From contig NZ_CP011072.1 in the NCBI RefSeq assembly GCF_001190925.1, positions 2,790,001-2,854,000 on the forward strand: 64,000 nt of DNA, read 5' to 3'. Origin of the DNA: Azoarcus sp. CIB. Lineage in GTDB: Bacteria; Pseudomonadota; Gammaproteobacteria; Burkholderiales; Rhodocyclaceae. A model generated the notes under the pieces. The model was not told where the DNA came from, searched no databases, and was given only the letters and a program-made list of their open reading frames with translations. A program made the translations under genes and the position numbers. Below are positions 34,721 to 43,517 of the stretch, piece by piece (within the stretch, counting starts at the first letter, position 1; each line of letters starts with the position of its first letter).

Positions 34721-35887
34721 TCACTTCCCGTTCGTGGAAACTAGGTGGATGCCGCCCATGCCTGCCAACACAAGCGATCCGTCGGGGAGCGAGACCCCAG
34801 CGGCGATCCTTTTCTGCACGCCCGCCCCCCCATCCGAGCCCGCCGGCACGAACGGTTTGCCGTCGCTGCCACCGCGAAAAACTTGTCCGCCGGCAGTCAG
34901 CAGCCGGACGGAGCCGTCGGCGGCGACGAAGCCGTCCACAATGTTCGTCTTCACCCCGACATCGACCTGGCTCCAACGCGAACCCCCGTCCCGCGACAGA
35001 AGGATGCGCCCGCCGAAACCGTAGGCCAGGAAAACCTCACTGCCGTCCGCGTCGCGTAAGGCCAGCATTCCGTACAACTGCCCGTCGTAGCCGGTTTCGT
35101 GCCGCTGCCAGGTCTGCCCGCCATCGGCCGACAAATGGATGCGCCCGCCTTCACCAACGATTGCGATCTTCCCTGAAGGAGTCGGTACGATAGCGTTGTA
35201 ATGGAGGGCTTCGGGGTTATCGAGCCGATCGCCGATGTAGCGCCAGTTGGCCCCACCATCCTCGGTGTGGAACAACTGACCGAAGGCGCCGGCGACGAAA
35301 CCCTGCTTCGCATCCTTGAACCATATGCCGAACAGCGGACGGGAGGGCCCGAAGCGGGCCCCGGCCTCGGCATCCGCCAGCGCATCCTCGGCCCGGTCGA
35401 GTTCGTCCTGCGCGGCCTGCGTCGCATCCGCCGTCTGGCTGCGCTCCCGCGCCTGCCTGACGCGACGCTCGGCGGCGGCGACGATTTGTTCATTGGCCGC
35501 ATTACCGTCGAACAACCGGACCCAGTTCAGCCCACCGTCCTTTGTGCCGAGGATCACTCCGTCATGGCCAACCGCCCATCCGGCTGCTGCATCGACAAAG
35601 AAGGTCGCCGTCAGATTCACCGACACGGGCACCGCAGCCTGCTGCCAGGACCGGCCGCGGTCGTCCGACAGGATAATCGTGCCCTGCTCGCCAACGGCCA
35701 CCAAGCGTCCGTCGCTCAACGTCGCGACATCGAGCATCAGTCTGGCAGCGGCCTTGACCGACTGGCGCGCCACCAGTTGCAGGGGGTCGACGAAACCGGT
35801 GCTGGCCGTCGCAAAGGCGCTGGCGGCGAGCGCCAGCACGACGGCCGCCGCGCCGATGCGTTTCGAATGCTCCATAGGAAATAACAT
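34721..35887 (-). CDS. YCF48-like/BNR-repeat periplasmic protein
   Basis: A 388-residue protein starting MLFPMEHSKRIGAAAVVLAL with AGAGG about eight bases upstream. Signal peptide (AAVVLALAASAFATAS). It then has repeated blades typical of YCF48/BNR beta-propellers: IILSDDRGRSWQQAAV, VILGTKDGGLNWVRLF, LFHTEDGGANWRYIGD, IHLSADGGQTWQRHE and ILLSRDGGSRWSQVD. A coiled, Ala/Arg/Asp-rich insert (about 135-170, AERRVRQARERSQTADATQ) interrupts the second and third blades. Homologous genes accompany DUF1329/DUF1302/RND genes in many proteobacteria; it may act as a periplasmic adaptor for the exporter. Function unproven. Confidence 0.9.
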   Translation of the reverse strand: MLFPMEHSKRIGAAAVVLALAASAFATASTGFVDPLQLVARQSVKAAARLMLDVATLSDGRLVAVGEQGTIILSDDRGRSWQQAAVPVSVNLTATFFVDAAAGWAVGHDGVILGTKDGGLNWVRLFDGNAANEQIVAAAERRVRQARERSQTADATQAAQDELDRAEDALADAEAGARFGPSRPLFGIWFKDAKQGFVAGAFGQLFHTEDGGANWRYIGDRLDNPEALHYNAIVPTPSGKIAIVGEGGRIHLSADGGQTWQRHETGYDGQLYGMLALRDADGSEVFLAYGFGGRILLSRDGGSRWSQVDVGVKTNIVDGFVAADGSVRLLTAGGQVFRGGSDGKPFVPAGSDGGAGVQKRIAAGVSLPDGSLVLAGMGGIHLVSTNGK

Positions 35888-35997
35888 TTGCACCACCTCT
35901 TGTTATCGAGGAGGCAAGCGGACAACGGCATCCACCTACCCCCTGTGATCGTTTCCGGTATCTCCTGTGAGGCACAGCGCCCGGCCGCGGCTTGGGT

Positions 35998-37341
35998 TCA
36001 ACGCGCCAGACGCTTCATGTTGTCGGGCGTAAAGTATTCGGGTCTGTAGCTCTTGCCGAAAACCGCAGGCCGCTCCTCGTTGGTCAAGGCGTAGATTGCG
36101 TAGCGCCCTGCCTGAAAGTCGTAACTCACGTCACCAGCCATGAAGGTGCACTGGCAATCGTAGGCATAAACTGCGAACACTTCGTGTGCACGCCACAATT
36201 CGCCGCGGCCGTCGTAGTTATCCACATGGGCCACCTGGAAGCTGTCCTCATCCACGAGGACTGTCCGCTTGCTGTAGATGTGGCGGGCGCCTGGCTTCAG
36301 CGTGGCTTCCAGGACATAGACTCGATGCATCTCGTAGCGAACCAAGTCCTGGTTGACGGTCTGCGCACCGGCGATGTCGGTGTATTTCAGGCTCTTGTCC
36401 GTCATCCTGAAGTTGTTGTATGGGATGATCATTTCGCGCTTGCCCACCAGTTTCCACTCGAAGCGTTCCGGCGATCCGTTCAATCCATCGAAATCGTCCT
36501 GGGTCATCAACCCGTCGGAACCGGTCAAGGGACTGTCGTTGCCGATTTGCGGCGCGCGCAGCACGCGGCGGCTTCCAGGGTTGTACGCCCATGCCCGGCG
36601 GGACTCGATGCTCTGATCGATGGGTTCGTGCACCAGCACCAGTTCCCCGGCGATGCTCGACGGCGCCGTGTACGTGATCATGCCGTAGTAATTGAGGTTC
36701 TCCGGGGGATTGTCGATGTTGCTGGAGAACAGGATTTCCTCTTTCCGCTTCGACGGAGTGAAGCGGCCGTTACCCTGCACCGGAAATCCGGTACTGACCC
36801 GGTCGTAAGTGCCGCCCCGCCAACGCATCACCATGTTGTGGTAGACCTCGTAGGCTGACTGGGGAAACGGGAAAGGCACGACGGACTTCCGGGTGCCGGT
36901 GAAACCGTTGCCATCGGCGCTCAGTTTGGCATTCGGCGCTTCCTTTGCAATCGCCTCGTACTGCTCCTTCGGCAGGGCATGCGTGCGATGGCTGGGATAG
37001 ACGTTGATCTTGTAGTTCGGGAATCGCTTCAGCAGTTGGATATGGCCCGAGGTCAATTGCGCTTCGTACTGCTGGTAGTTGGCCGCGGTGATGGTATAGA
37101 GCGGCTTTTCATCGGCAAACGGGGATACGTAGCCATTCTTCGGATCGAATCCGGCGGGCGCCTTCTGGATGCCGCCATCCCAAGCGGGAATGGTCCCAGC
37201 CTGGTTACCGCCTTTGGGCGCCCCCCAAGGCGTCAGATCCTTGCCGAGGCGGGAGAAATCGCCCGCAGCGGCGGCACTTCCGCTGGCCAGACCGGCGATC
37301 AGAAAAAATTCACACAACGTCGTCAGTTTCAGGAATTTCAT
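35998..37341 (-). CDS. DUF1329 family envelope protein
   Basis: A 447-residue protein starting MKFLKLTTLCEFFLIAGLAS; GAGGA six bases upstream fixes the start. Signal peptide with likely cleavage at AAA-AGDF; no lipobox cysteine follows. DUF1329 marks: DLTPWGAPKGGNQAGTIPAW, YPSHRTHALPKEQYEAI, WAYNPGSRRVLRAPQIGND, DGLMTQDDFDGLNGSPERFE and the tyrosine-rich tail. The fold resembles outer-membrane lipoprotein carriers (LolB/LolA-like beta half-barrels), so a periplasmic lipid-binding role is plausible. It sits between DUF1302 and YCF48-like genes of the same operon. Confidence 0.92.
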   Translation of the reverse strand: MKFLKLTTLCEFFLIAGLASGSAAAAGDFSRLGKDLTPWGAPKGGNQAGTIPAWDGGIQKAPAGFDPKNGYVSPFADEKPLYTITAANYQQYEAQLTSGHIQLLKRFPNYKINVYPSHRTHALPKEQYEAIAKEAPNAKLSADGNGFTGTRKSVVPFPFPQSAYEVYHNMVMRWRGGTYDRVSTGFPVQGNGRFTPSKRKEEILFSSNIDNPPENLNYYGMITYTAPSSIAGELVLVHEPIDQSIESRRAWAYNPGSRRVLRAPQIGNDSPLTGSDGLMTQDDFDGLNGSPERFEWKLVGKREMIIPYNNFRMTDKSLKYTDIAGAQTVNQDLVRYEMHRVYVLEATLKPGARHIYSKRTVLVDEDSFQVAHVDNYDGRGELWRAHEVFAVYAYDCQCTFMAGDVSYDFQAGRYAIYALTNEERPAVFGKSYRPEYFTPDNMKRLAR

Positions 37342-37475
37342 GGTGTCCTCGAATTGAGTGTTTGACGAATACCCTGGATTCCGCCGGCCACGGCAGCGGC
37401 CGTGCCAAAACGATCCAGTGTTTGCGCAGTACACGGCGCAGACCCATTGCGGCCTCGCGCCGACCCACGACGCTA

Positions 37476-39320
37476 TTAGAGGGTCATGCCGATCACAAGG
37501 GAGACAAAGTCGCGGTCGCGGAAGGAGTCGTACTTGGTATCGCGGGCATAGGTCGTGTAGCTGAAGTCGGCGTAATATTTTTTCAGATACTCAGCCCGCA
37601 CCCCCAGGCCAAGCGTCTTGCGTCCTTCCAGGAAGATGTTGTCGGCCGAGTATCCGCGCACGTCGTGAGCGAAGAACACGCGCGGGGTCAGGTTGACGCC
37701 GCCGACATTGTTGTATTGCAGGGAAGCCAGCAGCCGATAACCCCAGGCATTGGTCGTTGCAAAGCCGTCCGCGTCACAGCCGGCATCTTGGGAAGATGAA
37801 CCGTTGGACACGCAGTTGCGGCTTACCCCGTTGACCGACCATGGTGCAATGCCGTATTCGAAGCCCCGGCCATAGCGGGTGGATGTCAGCGGATTGCCGA
37901 TTCCGGCCCAGTGCTGGTAGGCGACCTCGCCCATCAGGGACAGGCTGTCGGCGCCGGCGACATTGGCAAACGACTTGATCGTGGACACCTGGATCTGCGT
38001 CTTGTCCTTTCGATCGTAGCCACGGAACACCGCGCCGGCCGGGATGCTGGCGAAAGGCCCCTTGGTCTGCGCCAGAACGCCGCCCTTCTGGATACCGTAG
38101 CCGCCGACCAGGTCGGCACCGTTGATCTGAACAGGGAAATCCTTGGTATGGCTGAGTTCGCCGAACACGGACCACCCACCGATTTCGGTCGCAGCACTGA
38201 GCCCGAAGACCTTGATGTCGTTGGCGCTCCAGTCCCAGAAACCCTGTACACCTAACCGAGCCCCCGATAGCGGCCCGCCTGCAGTGGACGGTGCGTTGCG
38301 GATGCTGATGCGCGGCGCAGTCGTCGTGTAATTGACAAAGTAACCGCCGATGTCGACGTCCCCGACGAGTTTCTTGACGGCGATGCCATACGAACCGGAA
38401 TCCCGCGGATATTCGTTCTTGCCGGTCATCTTGCCGAGATTGGCCGCCAAGGCCAATCGATCAGGGGTGGCAGGGGTGAGGTTCACGAACCCGAACTCCG
38501 AGTCCCGGCAATTGAGGCCGTCGCTCGCGCTCCAGTAGGTACCGCAGCCTTCCAGCACGCTTCGCTGCGTCTTCAGCTTGTAGAAGGCCTCGACGTTCAA
38601 GCCGTCGATGCCCAAGCTGGCCGAGATCTGTGGCGTCGGCAGAATGATTTCCTTCACCTGGGCACCTGGCCGCCGCGCGGCAGCCACGTCGACCGGGTTG
38701 TACTGGTTGATGCCGCCACCGATGAACAGGGTTTCGCCCCAGTTCACCGCGTGACTGCCCAGCTTGACCCCCAAGGAGGAACTATCGGACGGTGTGAAGC
38801 TGCCGAAGGCGTACCAGTCGAGCATTTCGATGCCACTGAACCGTGACAGGCGGTCGGTGAAATGGCTGTCTTCCAGAGGTCTGCCAGCAGCATAGTCGTT
38901 GGCGACGCTGCCGTGGGGAACGCCGCGGTCTTTCTGCGCATAGTCATACCACCCCTTGGCCCGCAGGAAAACGCCGAAGCCGTCCTTTTCCAGTTGGAGT
39001 TCGCCGATCACCTTGGCGATCGTCGAATAATTGTCTCCCCGTTTGCGGTAATTCAGGTTGCCGTCGTCGGTAGACTGAGAGGGCATCGAACCACCATTCT
39101 GCTTGCCGATGAGCGACGAGTCGGCGTTTCGCGTGCGCCACGACGACGCCAGTGACATATCCAGCCCCCAGCGCCCCGAAACACCATTATCGAGTTCGAA
39201 CGCATCGGCCTGCGCCACGCCGGACGCACATGCGATCCCCACGGCGACACCGTACGGCACGACACGGCAACAACCACTGATAACTTTCCCGGTGCCACTT
39301 AAGCCACTATTCAGCAACAT
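37476..39320 (-). CDS. DUF1302 family outer-membrane beta-barrel protein
   Basis: A 614-residue protein starting MLLNSGLSGTGKVISGCCRV with GAGGAGTGTG directly upstream; the frame opens 58 codons earlier without support. Signal peptide ends near ASGVAQA-DAF. The body alternates aromatic beta-strand segments (YRKRGDNYSTIAKVIGELQL, LDWYAFGSFTPSDSSSLGVKLGSHAVNWGE, YFVNYTTTAPRISIR) and ends YDSFRDRDFVSLVIGMTL, an outer-membrane barrel pattern. WGETLFIGGGINQYNPVDV is a DUF1302 landmark. Likely a pore or receptor for a hydrophobic compound and first gene of the cassette. No characterised member tells the substrate. Confidence 0.92.
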   Translation of the reverse strand: MLLNSGLSGTGKVISGCCRVVPYGVAVGIACASGVAQADAFELDNGVSGRWGLDMSLASSWRTRNADSSLIGKQNGGSMPSQSTDDGNLNYRKRGDNYSTIAKVIGELQLEKDGFGVFLRAKGWYDYAQKDRGVPHGSVANDYAAGRPLEDSHFTDRLSRFSGIEMLDWYAFGSFTPSDSSSLGVKLGSHAVNWGETLFIGGGINQYNPVDVAAARRPGAQVKEIILPTPQISASLGIDGLNVEAFYKLKTQRSVLEGCGTYWSASDGLNCRDSEFGFVNLTPATPDRLALAANLGKMTGKNEYPRDSGSYGIAVKKLVGDVDIGGYFVNYTTTAPRISIRNAPSTAGGPLSGARLGVQGFWDWSANDIKVFGLSAATEIGGWSVFGELSHTKDFPVQINGADLVGGYGIQKGGVLAQTKGPFASIPAGAVFRGYDRKDKTQIQVSTIKSFANVAGADSLSLMGEVAYQHWAGIGNPLTSTRYGRGFEYGIAPWSVNGVSRNCVSNGSSSQDAGCDADGFATTNAWGYRLLASLQYNNVGGVNLTPRVFFAHDVRGYSADNIFLEGRKTLGLGVRAEYLKKYYADFSYTTYARDTKYDSFRDRDFVSLVIGMTL

Positions 39321-39477
39321 CACACTCCTCCTCGTGGTTCGAGCCGAAGGCCCGTTCTTGCGCACAGCCCATGAATCGGCCGCATCCAACAGGTTTGACG
39401 CCGCGCTGGAGGAGCCTGAAAGGGGCATTGTTGTTTTACTGCCAGGCTGAACAGTATGGAAACCCCGGCCCGCCCGC

Positions 39478-39493
39478 ATCGTCCAAAACGACA
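39478..39493. promoter_or_regulatory. Candidate operator upstream of the DUF1302 operon, ATCGTCC-type element
   Basis: ATCGTCCAAAACGACA lies 158 bp upstream of the DUF1302 start codon, with TCGT-N5-ACGA dyad symmetry. It is the best copy of the element shared with 22636 and 14614. Confidence 0.55.
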
Positions 39494-39530
39494 CTTCCCG
39501 GAATGATGCGGCGCACCACCCGGGAGGCCT

Positions 39531-40355
39531 TCAACCGGAGCACTTTCGCTCCCCGCGGCAATCCCGCACTGCGCCGGGATCGACGAGTAGCGAGCGCCGC
39601 AATTGCCGTTTGCGCGCTGCGTCCAGGCCCGCAACCGCCGCAAGATAGTCGTCCACCGAACCGAAATCGCGCACGAGTTGGTCGATAGCCGCATCCAGGA
39701 ACTCACCCCGGACATCGCCCAGCACGGCGGCGGCATTGGCTGCCCGGGCGGGAACCTCTTCACCGAAGGCGCGCCGTAGTTCGGCCTGCATGAAACCCGT
39801 CCGGGCGAACCCTTGCGCACTCTTCAGATAGTCGTCCCGAATGGCTGCCATCGGCACCCCCAGTGCCCACAGCAGCATCGCGCAAACGAACCCGGTGCGA
39901 TCCTTGCCCGCCACGCAATGAATGAGCACCCCACCCGCACCGTGGGAAAGGTAGTGCTCGAACAAGGCCGGGAATACGCCGGCGAGCACCCGAGGCATCT
40001 TTTTGTATGCATCGACCAACATCCGGTGCGCAGCGGCGCCATCGAAATCGGGTTCGATCAGCCGCCGGGCCCAACCAACAGGCTTCGCCACCTTCAACTC
40101 GGCGCTGTCTTCGATCACTACCGAACGAATTGCGCCGGAAGCGGAAAAGATGCTGCTCCTCTCAGCACGCTCGGCAGCACTGCGCAGATCGAAAACGACA
40201 TCCACGCAGAGCACCGGCGATCCCTCCAAACCACCCCGCTCCACCTGCGAAATCAAACCGGATCGAAACAGCCGCCCATGGCGGACGACACGACCATCCG
40301 CAGCTTCAATTCCGCCCATGTCGCGGCAATTGGGTAGATCCTTGTGTATCGCCAT
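39531..40355 (-). CDS. Tyrosine/dual-specificity protein phosphatase (Tyr-phosphatase_3 type)
   Basis: A 274-residue cytoplasmic protein. The catalytic loop HCVAGKDRTGF (about residues 146-156) is the HCx5R P-loop of cysteine phosphatases; NCRDMGGIEAADGRVVRHGRLFRSG at the N-terminus is the usual opening of the bacterial PTP/Tyr-phosphatase_3 family (LipA/MptpB-like). GAGGG lies five bases before the ATG. Known members act on phosphotyrosine or phosphoinositides. Its role in this catabolic setting is unclear: it could be regulatory or act on a phosphorylated metabolite. It is co-oriented with the DUF1302 operon but separated by 210 bp that hold a candidate operator. Confidence 0.9.
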   Translation of the reverse strand: MAIHKDLPNCRDMGGIEAADGRVVRHGRLFRSGLISQVERGGLEGSPVLCVDVVFDLRSAAERAERSSIFSASGAIRSVVIEDSAELKVAKPVGWARRLIEPDFDGAAAHRMLVDAYKKMPRVLAGVFPALFEHYLSHGAGGVLIHCVAGKDRTGFVCAMLLWALGVPMAAIRDDYLKSAQGFARTGFMQAELRRAFGEEVPARAANAAAVLGDVRGEFLDAAIDQLVRDFGSVDDYLAAVAGLDAARKRQLRRSLLVDPGAVRDCRGERKCSG

Positions 40356-40889
40356 AAAGCCCTCGACCTGCTTTTTCCCTTAGCCGCGTCTCGGAAACCA
40401 CCTCTGTTCGGCAGCAAAGTGCCGTTGCGGCGGTCTTGCTCATCGCGTTAGCGGACAGCCTAGCGAAGCAAGCCGAGCAGCCCATCGTCGTAACCGACAA
40501 CAAGCGACCCCCGCGCCTCGGGTCGACGGATACCGCGGGGCTGCGGTGAGCTTCCTGAACACGAGGGCGCGAGCGCATTCTCCTTTGGCGACGCCAGCCT
40601 GGCCCCTTCAACAACCAAAGCAGACAGCCGCCCTTCTGCGGCAGGCGATCGCGGCTTCAATTCGATCTCACAGCCGCGGCTTTACCTCCCGCCCTCAAAA
40701 ATCGTCGCTTCCGATGACGACAGGCGATGCGCTCGGGCCTACAGTGACAACGGTGACGGAGCAGTGCGATGCACGCAGACGTGACACGTAAAGTACAGAG
40801 AACTGCAGATCAGCGCCCGACCAGCGCGTTCCGCGGCTTTGGGCAGTCCCCGGAAAACTATCTTGTTCATGAGAGTGAAAGAAATCTTG
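40356..40889. other. 534-bp intergenic region between divergent genes
   Basis: It holds no gene that I can support. It separates the phosphatase (minus) and the ETF-QO gene (plus), so it must contain both promoters. The only structured element seen is the 40700-40722 dyad. Short open frames on both strands lack ribosome sites and recognisable products. Confidence 0.6.
40700..40722. promoter_or_regulatory. Candidate operator upstream of the ETF-QO gene
   Basis: The site begins AATCGTCGCTTCCGA and contains TCGTC (40702-40706) and GACGA (40716-40720) as a perfect 5-bp inverted repeat spaced by 9 bases. The first 15 bases are repeated exactly upstream of fadB at 26730. It belongs to the same ATCGTC...GACGA family as the sites at 22636 and 39478. 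Confidence 0.48.
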
Positions 40890-42533
40890 ATGGAGCGCGA
40901 ATCGATGGAGTTTGACGTCCTGATCGTCGGCGGCGGCCCTGCGGGCCTGACTGCGGCGATCCGGCTCAAACAGCAGGCCGAGGCCAGGGGCCAGGACATC
41001 TCGGTGTGCCTGATCGAGAAGGGGGCCGAGATCGGCGCCCACATCCTGTCCGGTGCGGTAATGGACCCGCGCGCGCTCACCGAGCTATTCCCCGACTGGA
41101 AGGAACGCGGTGCCCCGCTCGACACCGCGGTCACCGAAGACCGCGTGATCTTCCTCAACGAAACCGGCGGGCGCACGATTCCCAACGGTCTGTTGCCGGA
41201 CTGCTTTCTCAATCAAGGCAACTACATCGTGCGCCTGGGCAACGTTGCCAAGTGGCTCGGCGAACAGGCCGAGGCGCTGGGCGTCGAGATCTATCCCGGC
41301 TTTGCCGGTGCCGAGATCCTGTACGACGAGGCGGGTGCGGTGAAGGGCGTGGCCACCGGTGACATGGGCCTGACCCGCGAGGGCGAGCCCGGTCCCCATC
41401 ATCAATTGGGCATGGAGCTGCACGCCAAGTACACGCTGTTTGCCGAAGGCTGTCGCGGCCACCTGGGCAAGATGCTCGAAGAAAAGTACCACTTGCGCGA
41501 CGGCGTCGATCCGCAGACCTACGGCCTCGGCCTCAAGGAGCTGTGGGAAGTGCCGGCCGCCAACCATACCCTCGGACTGGTGGTGCACACCGCCGGCTGG
41601 CCGCTGCCTTCCGACACCTATGGCGGAGGCTTCGTCTATCACCTCGAAGACAACTTGATCTCGGTTGGCTACGTGGTGGGCCTGAACTACACCAACCCGC
41701 ATCTGTCGCCGTTTGAAGAGTTTCAGCGCTACAAGACCCACCCCGAGATCCGCAAATTCCTCGAGGGCGGCAAACGCCTGGCCTACGGCGCGCGGGCGAT
41801 CGCCGCCGGCGGTCTGCAGAGCCAGCCGAAGCTGGTGTTCCCGGGCGGGGCGCTGATCGGCGACGATGCGGGCTTTCTCAACGCGGCCCGGATCAAGGGC
41901 AGCCACGCGGCGATCAAGTCCGGCATGCTCGCGGCCGATGCCGCGCGCGAAGCCCTTGCGGCCAACCGCCAGCGCGACGCACTGACCGCCTTCCCGGCTG
42001 CATTCGAGGCTTCCTGGCTGCACGCGGAGCTGCACAAGACGCGCAACTTCAAACCCTACATGAAGCACGGGCTGTGGATGGGCTCGCTGCTGTTCGGCAT
42101 CGACCAGAAAGTGTTCGGCGGCAAGGCGCCGTGGACCCTGCACAACACCGCCGACCACGACAAGCTCAGGCCCGCCGCCGAATGCGCGAAGATCGACTAC
42201 CCCAAGTCCGACGGCAAGCTCAGCTTCGACCGGCTCTCGTCGGTGTTCCTGTCCAACACCAACCACGAGGAAGAGCAGCCCTGTCACCTGCGGCTCAAGG
42301 ACGCCTCGGTGCCGATCGCGGTGAATCTCGCGCTCTACGACGCGCCCGAGCAGCGCTACTGCCCGGCCGGCGTGTACGAGATCGTGCGCGAGGGTGACAG
42401 CGGCGCGCCGCGCCTGCAGATCAACGCGCAGAACTGCGTCCACTGCAAGACCTGCGACATCAAGGATCCGACCCAGAACATCAACTGGGTGGTGCCTCTG
42501 GGGGGCGAGGGGCCAATTTACCAGGGGATGTAA
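40890..42533 (+). CDS. Electron transfer flavoprotein-ubiquinone oxidoreductase (ETF-QO)
   Basis: A 547-residue protein starting MERESMEFDVLIVGGGPAGL, the usual proteobacterial N-terminus; the frame also offers an ATG seven codons upstream and one five codons downstream. FAD loop GGGPAG (about 14-19), GAHILSGAVMDPRALTELF, the membrane-association/ubiquinone region HTAGWPLPSDTYGGGFVYHL, GDDAGFLNAARIKGSHAAIKSGM, and the [4Fe-4S] cysteines in YCPAGVYEI and NCVHCKTCDIKDPTQN. It takes electrons from ETF reduced by the many acyl-CoA dehydrogenases here and passes them to quinone at the inner membrane. ETF subunits are not in the window. Confidence 0.97.
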   Translation: MERESMEFDVLIVGGGPAGLTAAIRLKQQAEARGQDISVCLIEKGAEIGAHILSGAVMDPRALTELFPDWKERGAPLDTAVTEDRVIFLNETGGRTIPNGLLPDCFLNQGNYIVRLGNVAKWLGEQAEALGVEIYPGFAGAEILYDEAGAVKGVATGDMGLTREGEPGPHHQLGMELHAKYTLFAEGCRGHLGKMLEEKYHLRDGVDPQTYGLGLKELWEVPAANHTLGLVVHTAGWPLPSDTYGGGFVYHLEDNLISVGYVVGLNYTNPHLSPFEEFQRYKTHPEIRKFLEGGKRLAYGARAIAAGGLQSQPKLVFPGGALIGDDAGFLNAARIKGSHAAIKSGMLAADAAREALAANRQRDALTAFPAAFEASWLHAELHKTRNFKPYMKHGLWMGSLLFGIDQKVFGGKAPWTLHNTADHDKLRPAAECAKIDYPKSDGKLSFDRLSSVFLSNTNHEEEQPCHLRLKDASVPIAVNLALYDAPEQRYCPAGVYEIVREGDSGAPRLQINAQNCVHCKTCDIKDPTQNINWVVPLGGEGPIYQGM

Positions 42534-42625
42534 TACTTCCCCATCGTTTTCCGGGGTGTCGCAGTTCACGCATGGGGGGGTTCCTCCCTCTCCTCTTCCC
42601 CTTATTGCGCGACTCCCTTTTTTTT

Positions 42626-42660
42626 TGGCTATGTCACCGCTAAGTGTGGAAATGTGCCGA
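42626..42660 (+). repeat. Left terminal inverted repeat of the IS element
   Basis: It pairs without mismatch to 43391-43425. A 9-base T-run immediately precedes it. Confidence 0.9.
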
Positions 42661-43419
42661 TGGCGGTGATCAGATCAGTTGAGTTCGAACGCATGTTAAA
42701 ACTGTTGGGGCAGTTGTCACCCCGTCAGCGAAGCAAGGTCGTTGAAGTCTTGAGGCGACCGCATGCTGACTTCGCAGACGGTACGCAAGGCAGCCAAGAA
42801 CACCGCGGTACACCGCAACACCAGTTTCCGTTGGCGTCACCGCTTCTTGGCCTGGATTAAGAACGACCGACCCTCACATTTGCATGGCATCACCGAAACG
42901 GACGAGGCCTACTTTCTCGAGTCACAGAAATGGGCCCGGAAACCGCCTCGACCGCCCCGCAAGCGCGGCGGACCCGCAACCAAACGAGGACTGTCGAACG
43001 AACAGGTGTGTGTCCTTGTCGCGCGAGACCGGACCGGCCAAACGCTGGACTTCGTGACAGGGAAAGGGCCCGTCAGCAAAGCGCAACTGCGTCAATGCCT
43101 GCCGCCGGTCCTCGATGCGGACGTGTTGCTGGTCAGCGATGCCGATGCAAGCTACCGATACTTCGCCAAAGAAGCCGGTATCAGCCATGAATCCGTCAAT
43201 TTGTCAGCTGGCATGCGTGTCAAAGGCGCGTTCCACGTGCAGAACGTCAATGCCTACCACAGCCGACTACGCCAATGGATTGAGCGCTTCCACGGCGTTG
43301 CTACCCCCTACTTGCCCAACTATCTCGGATGACGGCACGCCCTCGACGCTCACCGCCTTCCCACGCCCCAAGCAATGCTGCTCGCCGCCATCGGCACATT
43401 TCCACACTTAGCGGTGACA
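42654..43419 (+). pseudogene. IS1595-family transposase (ISXO2-like), deleted, frameshifted and nonsense-mutated
   Basis: The N-terminal part from the GTG at 42654 reads ERMLKLLGQLSPRQRSKVVEVLRR, then near 42760 the frame jumps to TVRKAAKNTAVHRNTSFRWR, so the zinc-ribbon segment normally between these parts is gone. The DDE-like catalytic domain follows (HGITETDEAYFLESQKW, DVLLVSDADASYRYFAKEAG, FHVQNVNAYHSRLRQWIERF). At 43330-43332 TGA interrupts YLPNYLG; reading through gives RHALDAHRLPTPQAMLLAAI and a natural stop at the inverted repeat, so TGA has probably replaced TGG. At least two independent lesions make it inactive. Confidence 0.85.
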
Positions 43420-43425
43420 TAGCCA
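43391..43425 (-). repeat. Right terminal inverted repeat of the IS element
   Basis: Exact complement of 42626-42660. The transposase reading frame ends within it. Confidence 0.9.
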
Positions 43426-43517
43426 TTTGAAATTGCGGCCGTGCGCGGTGCTGCAGCCAACTTCACCGACCTAACCCGGCTGCCATAGCCACCGCAGCGC
43501 GCCTACCTACCCGACCT

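Larger units (their letters stand above)
42626..43425. mobile_element. Decayed IS1595-family-like insertion sequence with perfect terminal inverted repeats
   Basis: The ends 42626-42660 and 43391-43425 are exact 35-base inverted complements beginning GGCTATGTCACCGCTAAG inside the first T. The element is about 800 bp and contains a broken transposase. No 8-bp target duplication is seen: the left flank is a run of T and the right flank starts TTTGAAAT, so one end has been rearranged or the duplication has decayed. It sits between the ETF-QO gene and the hemerythrin gene and divides two catabolic blocks. Confidence 0.85.

Noticed and set aside
40306-40614. Minus-strand ORF upstream of the phosphatase
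   Set aside because: It overlaps the phosphatase start in another frame, has a random-looking Arg-rich translation and no ribosome site. The region is better read as a promoter gap.
42540-42625. Intrinsic terminator of the ETF-QO gene
   Set aside because: CCCC...GGGG near 42541-42558 is too short a stem and the T-run at 42618-42626 is about 60 bp further on, adjoining the IS end, so they do not make a convincing terminator.
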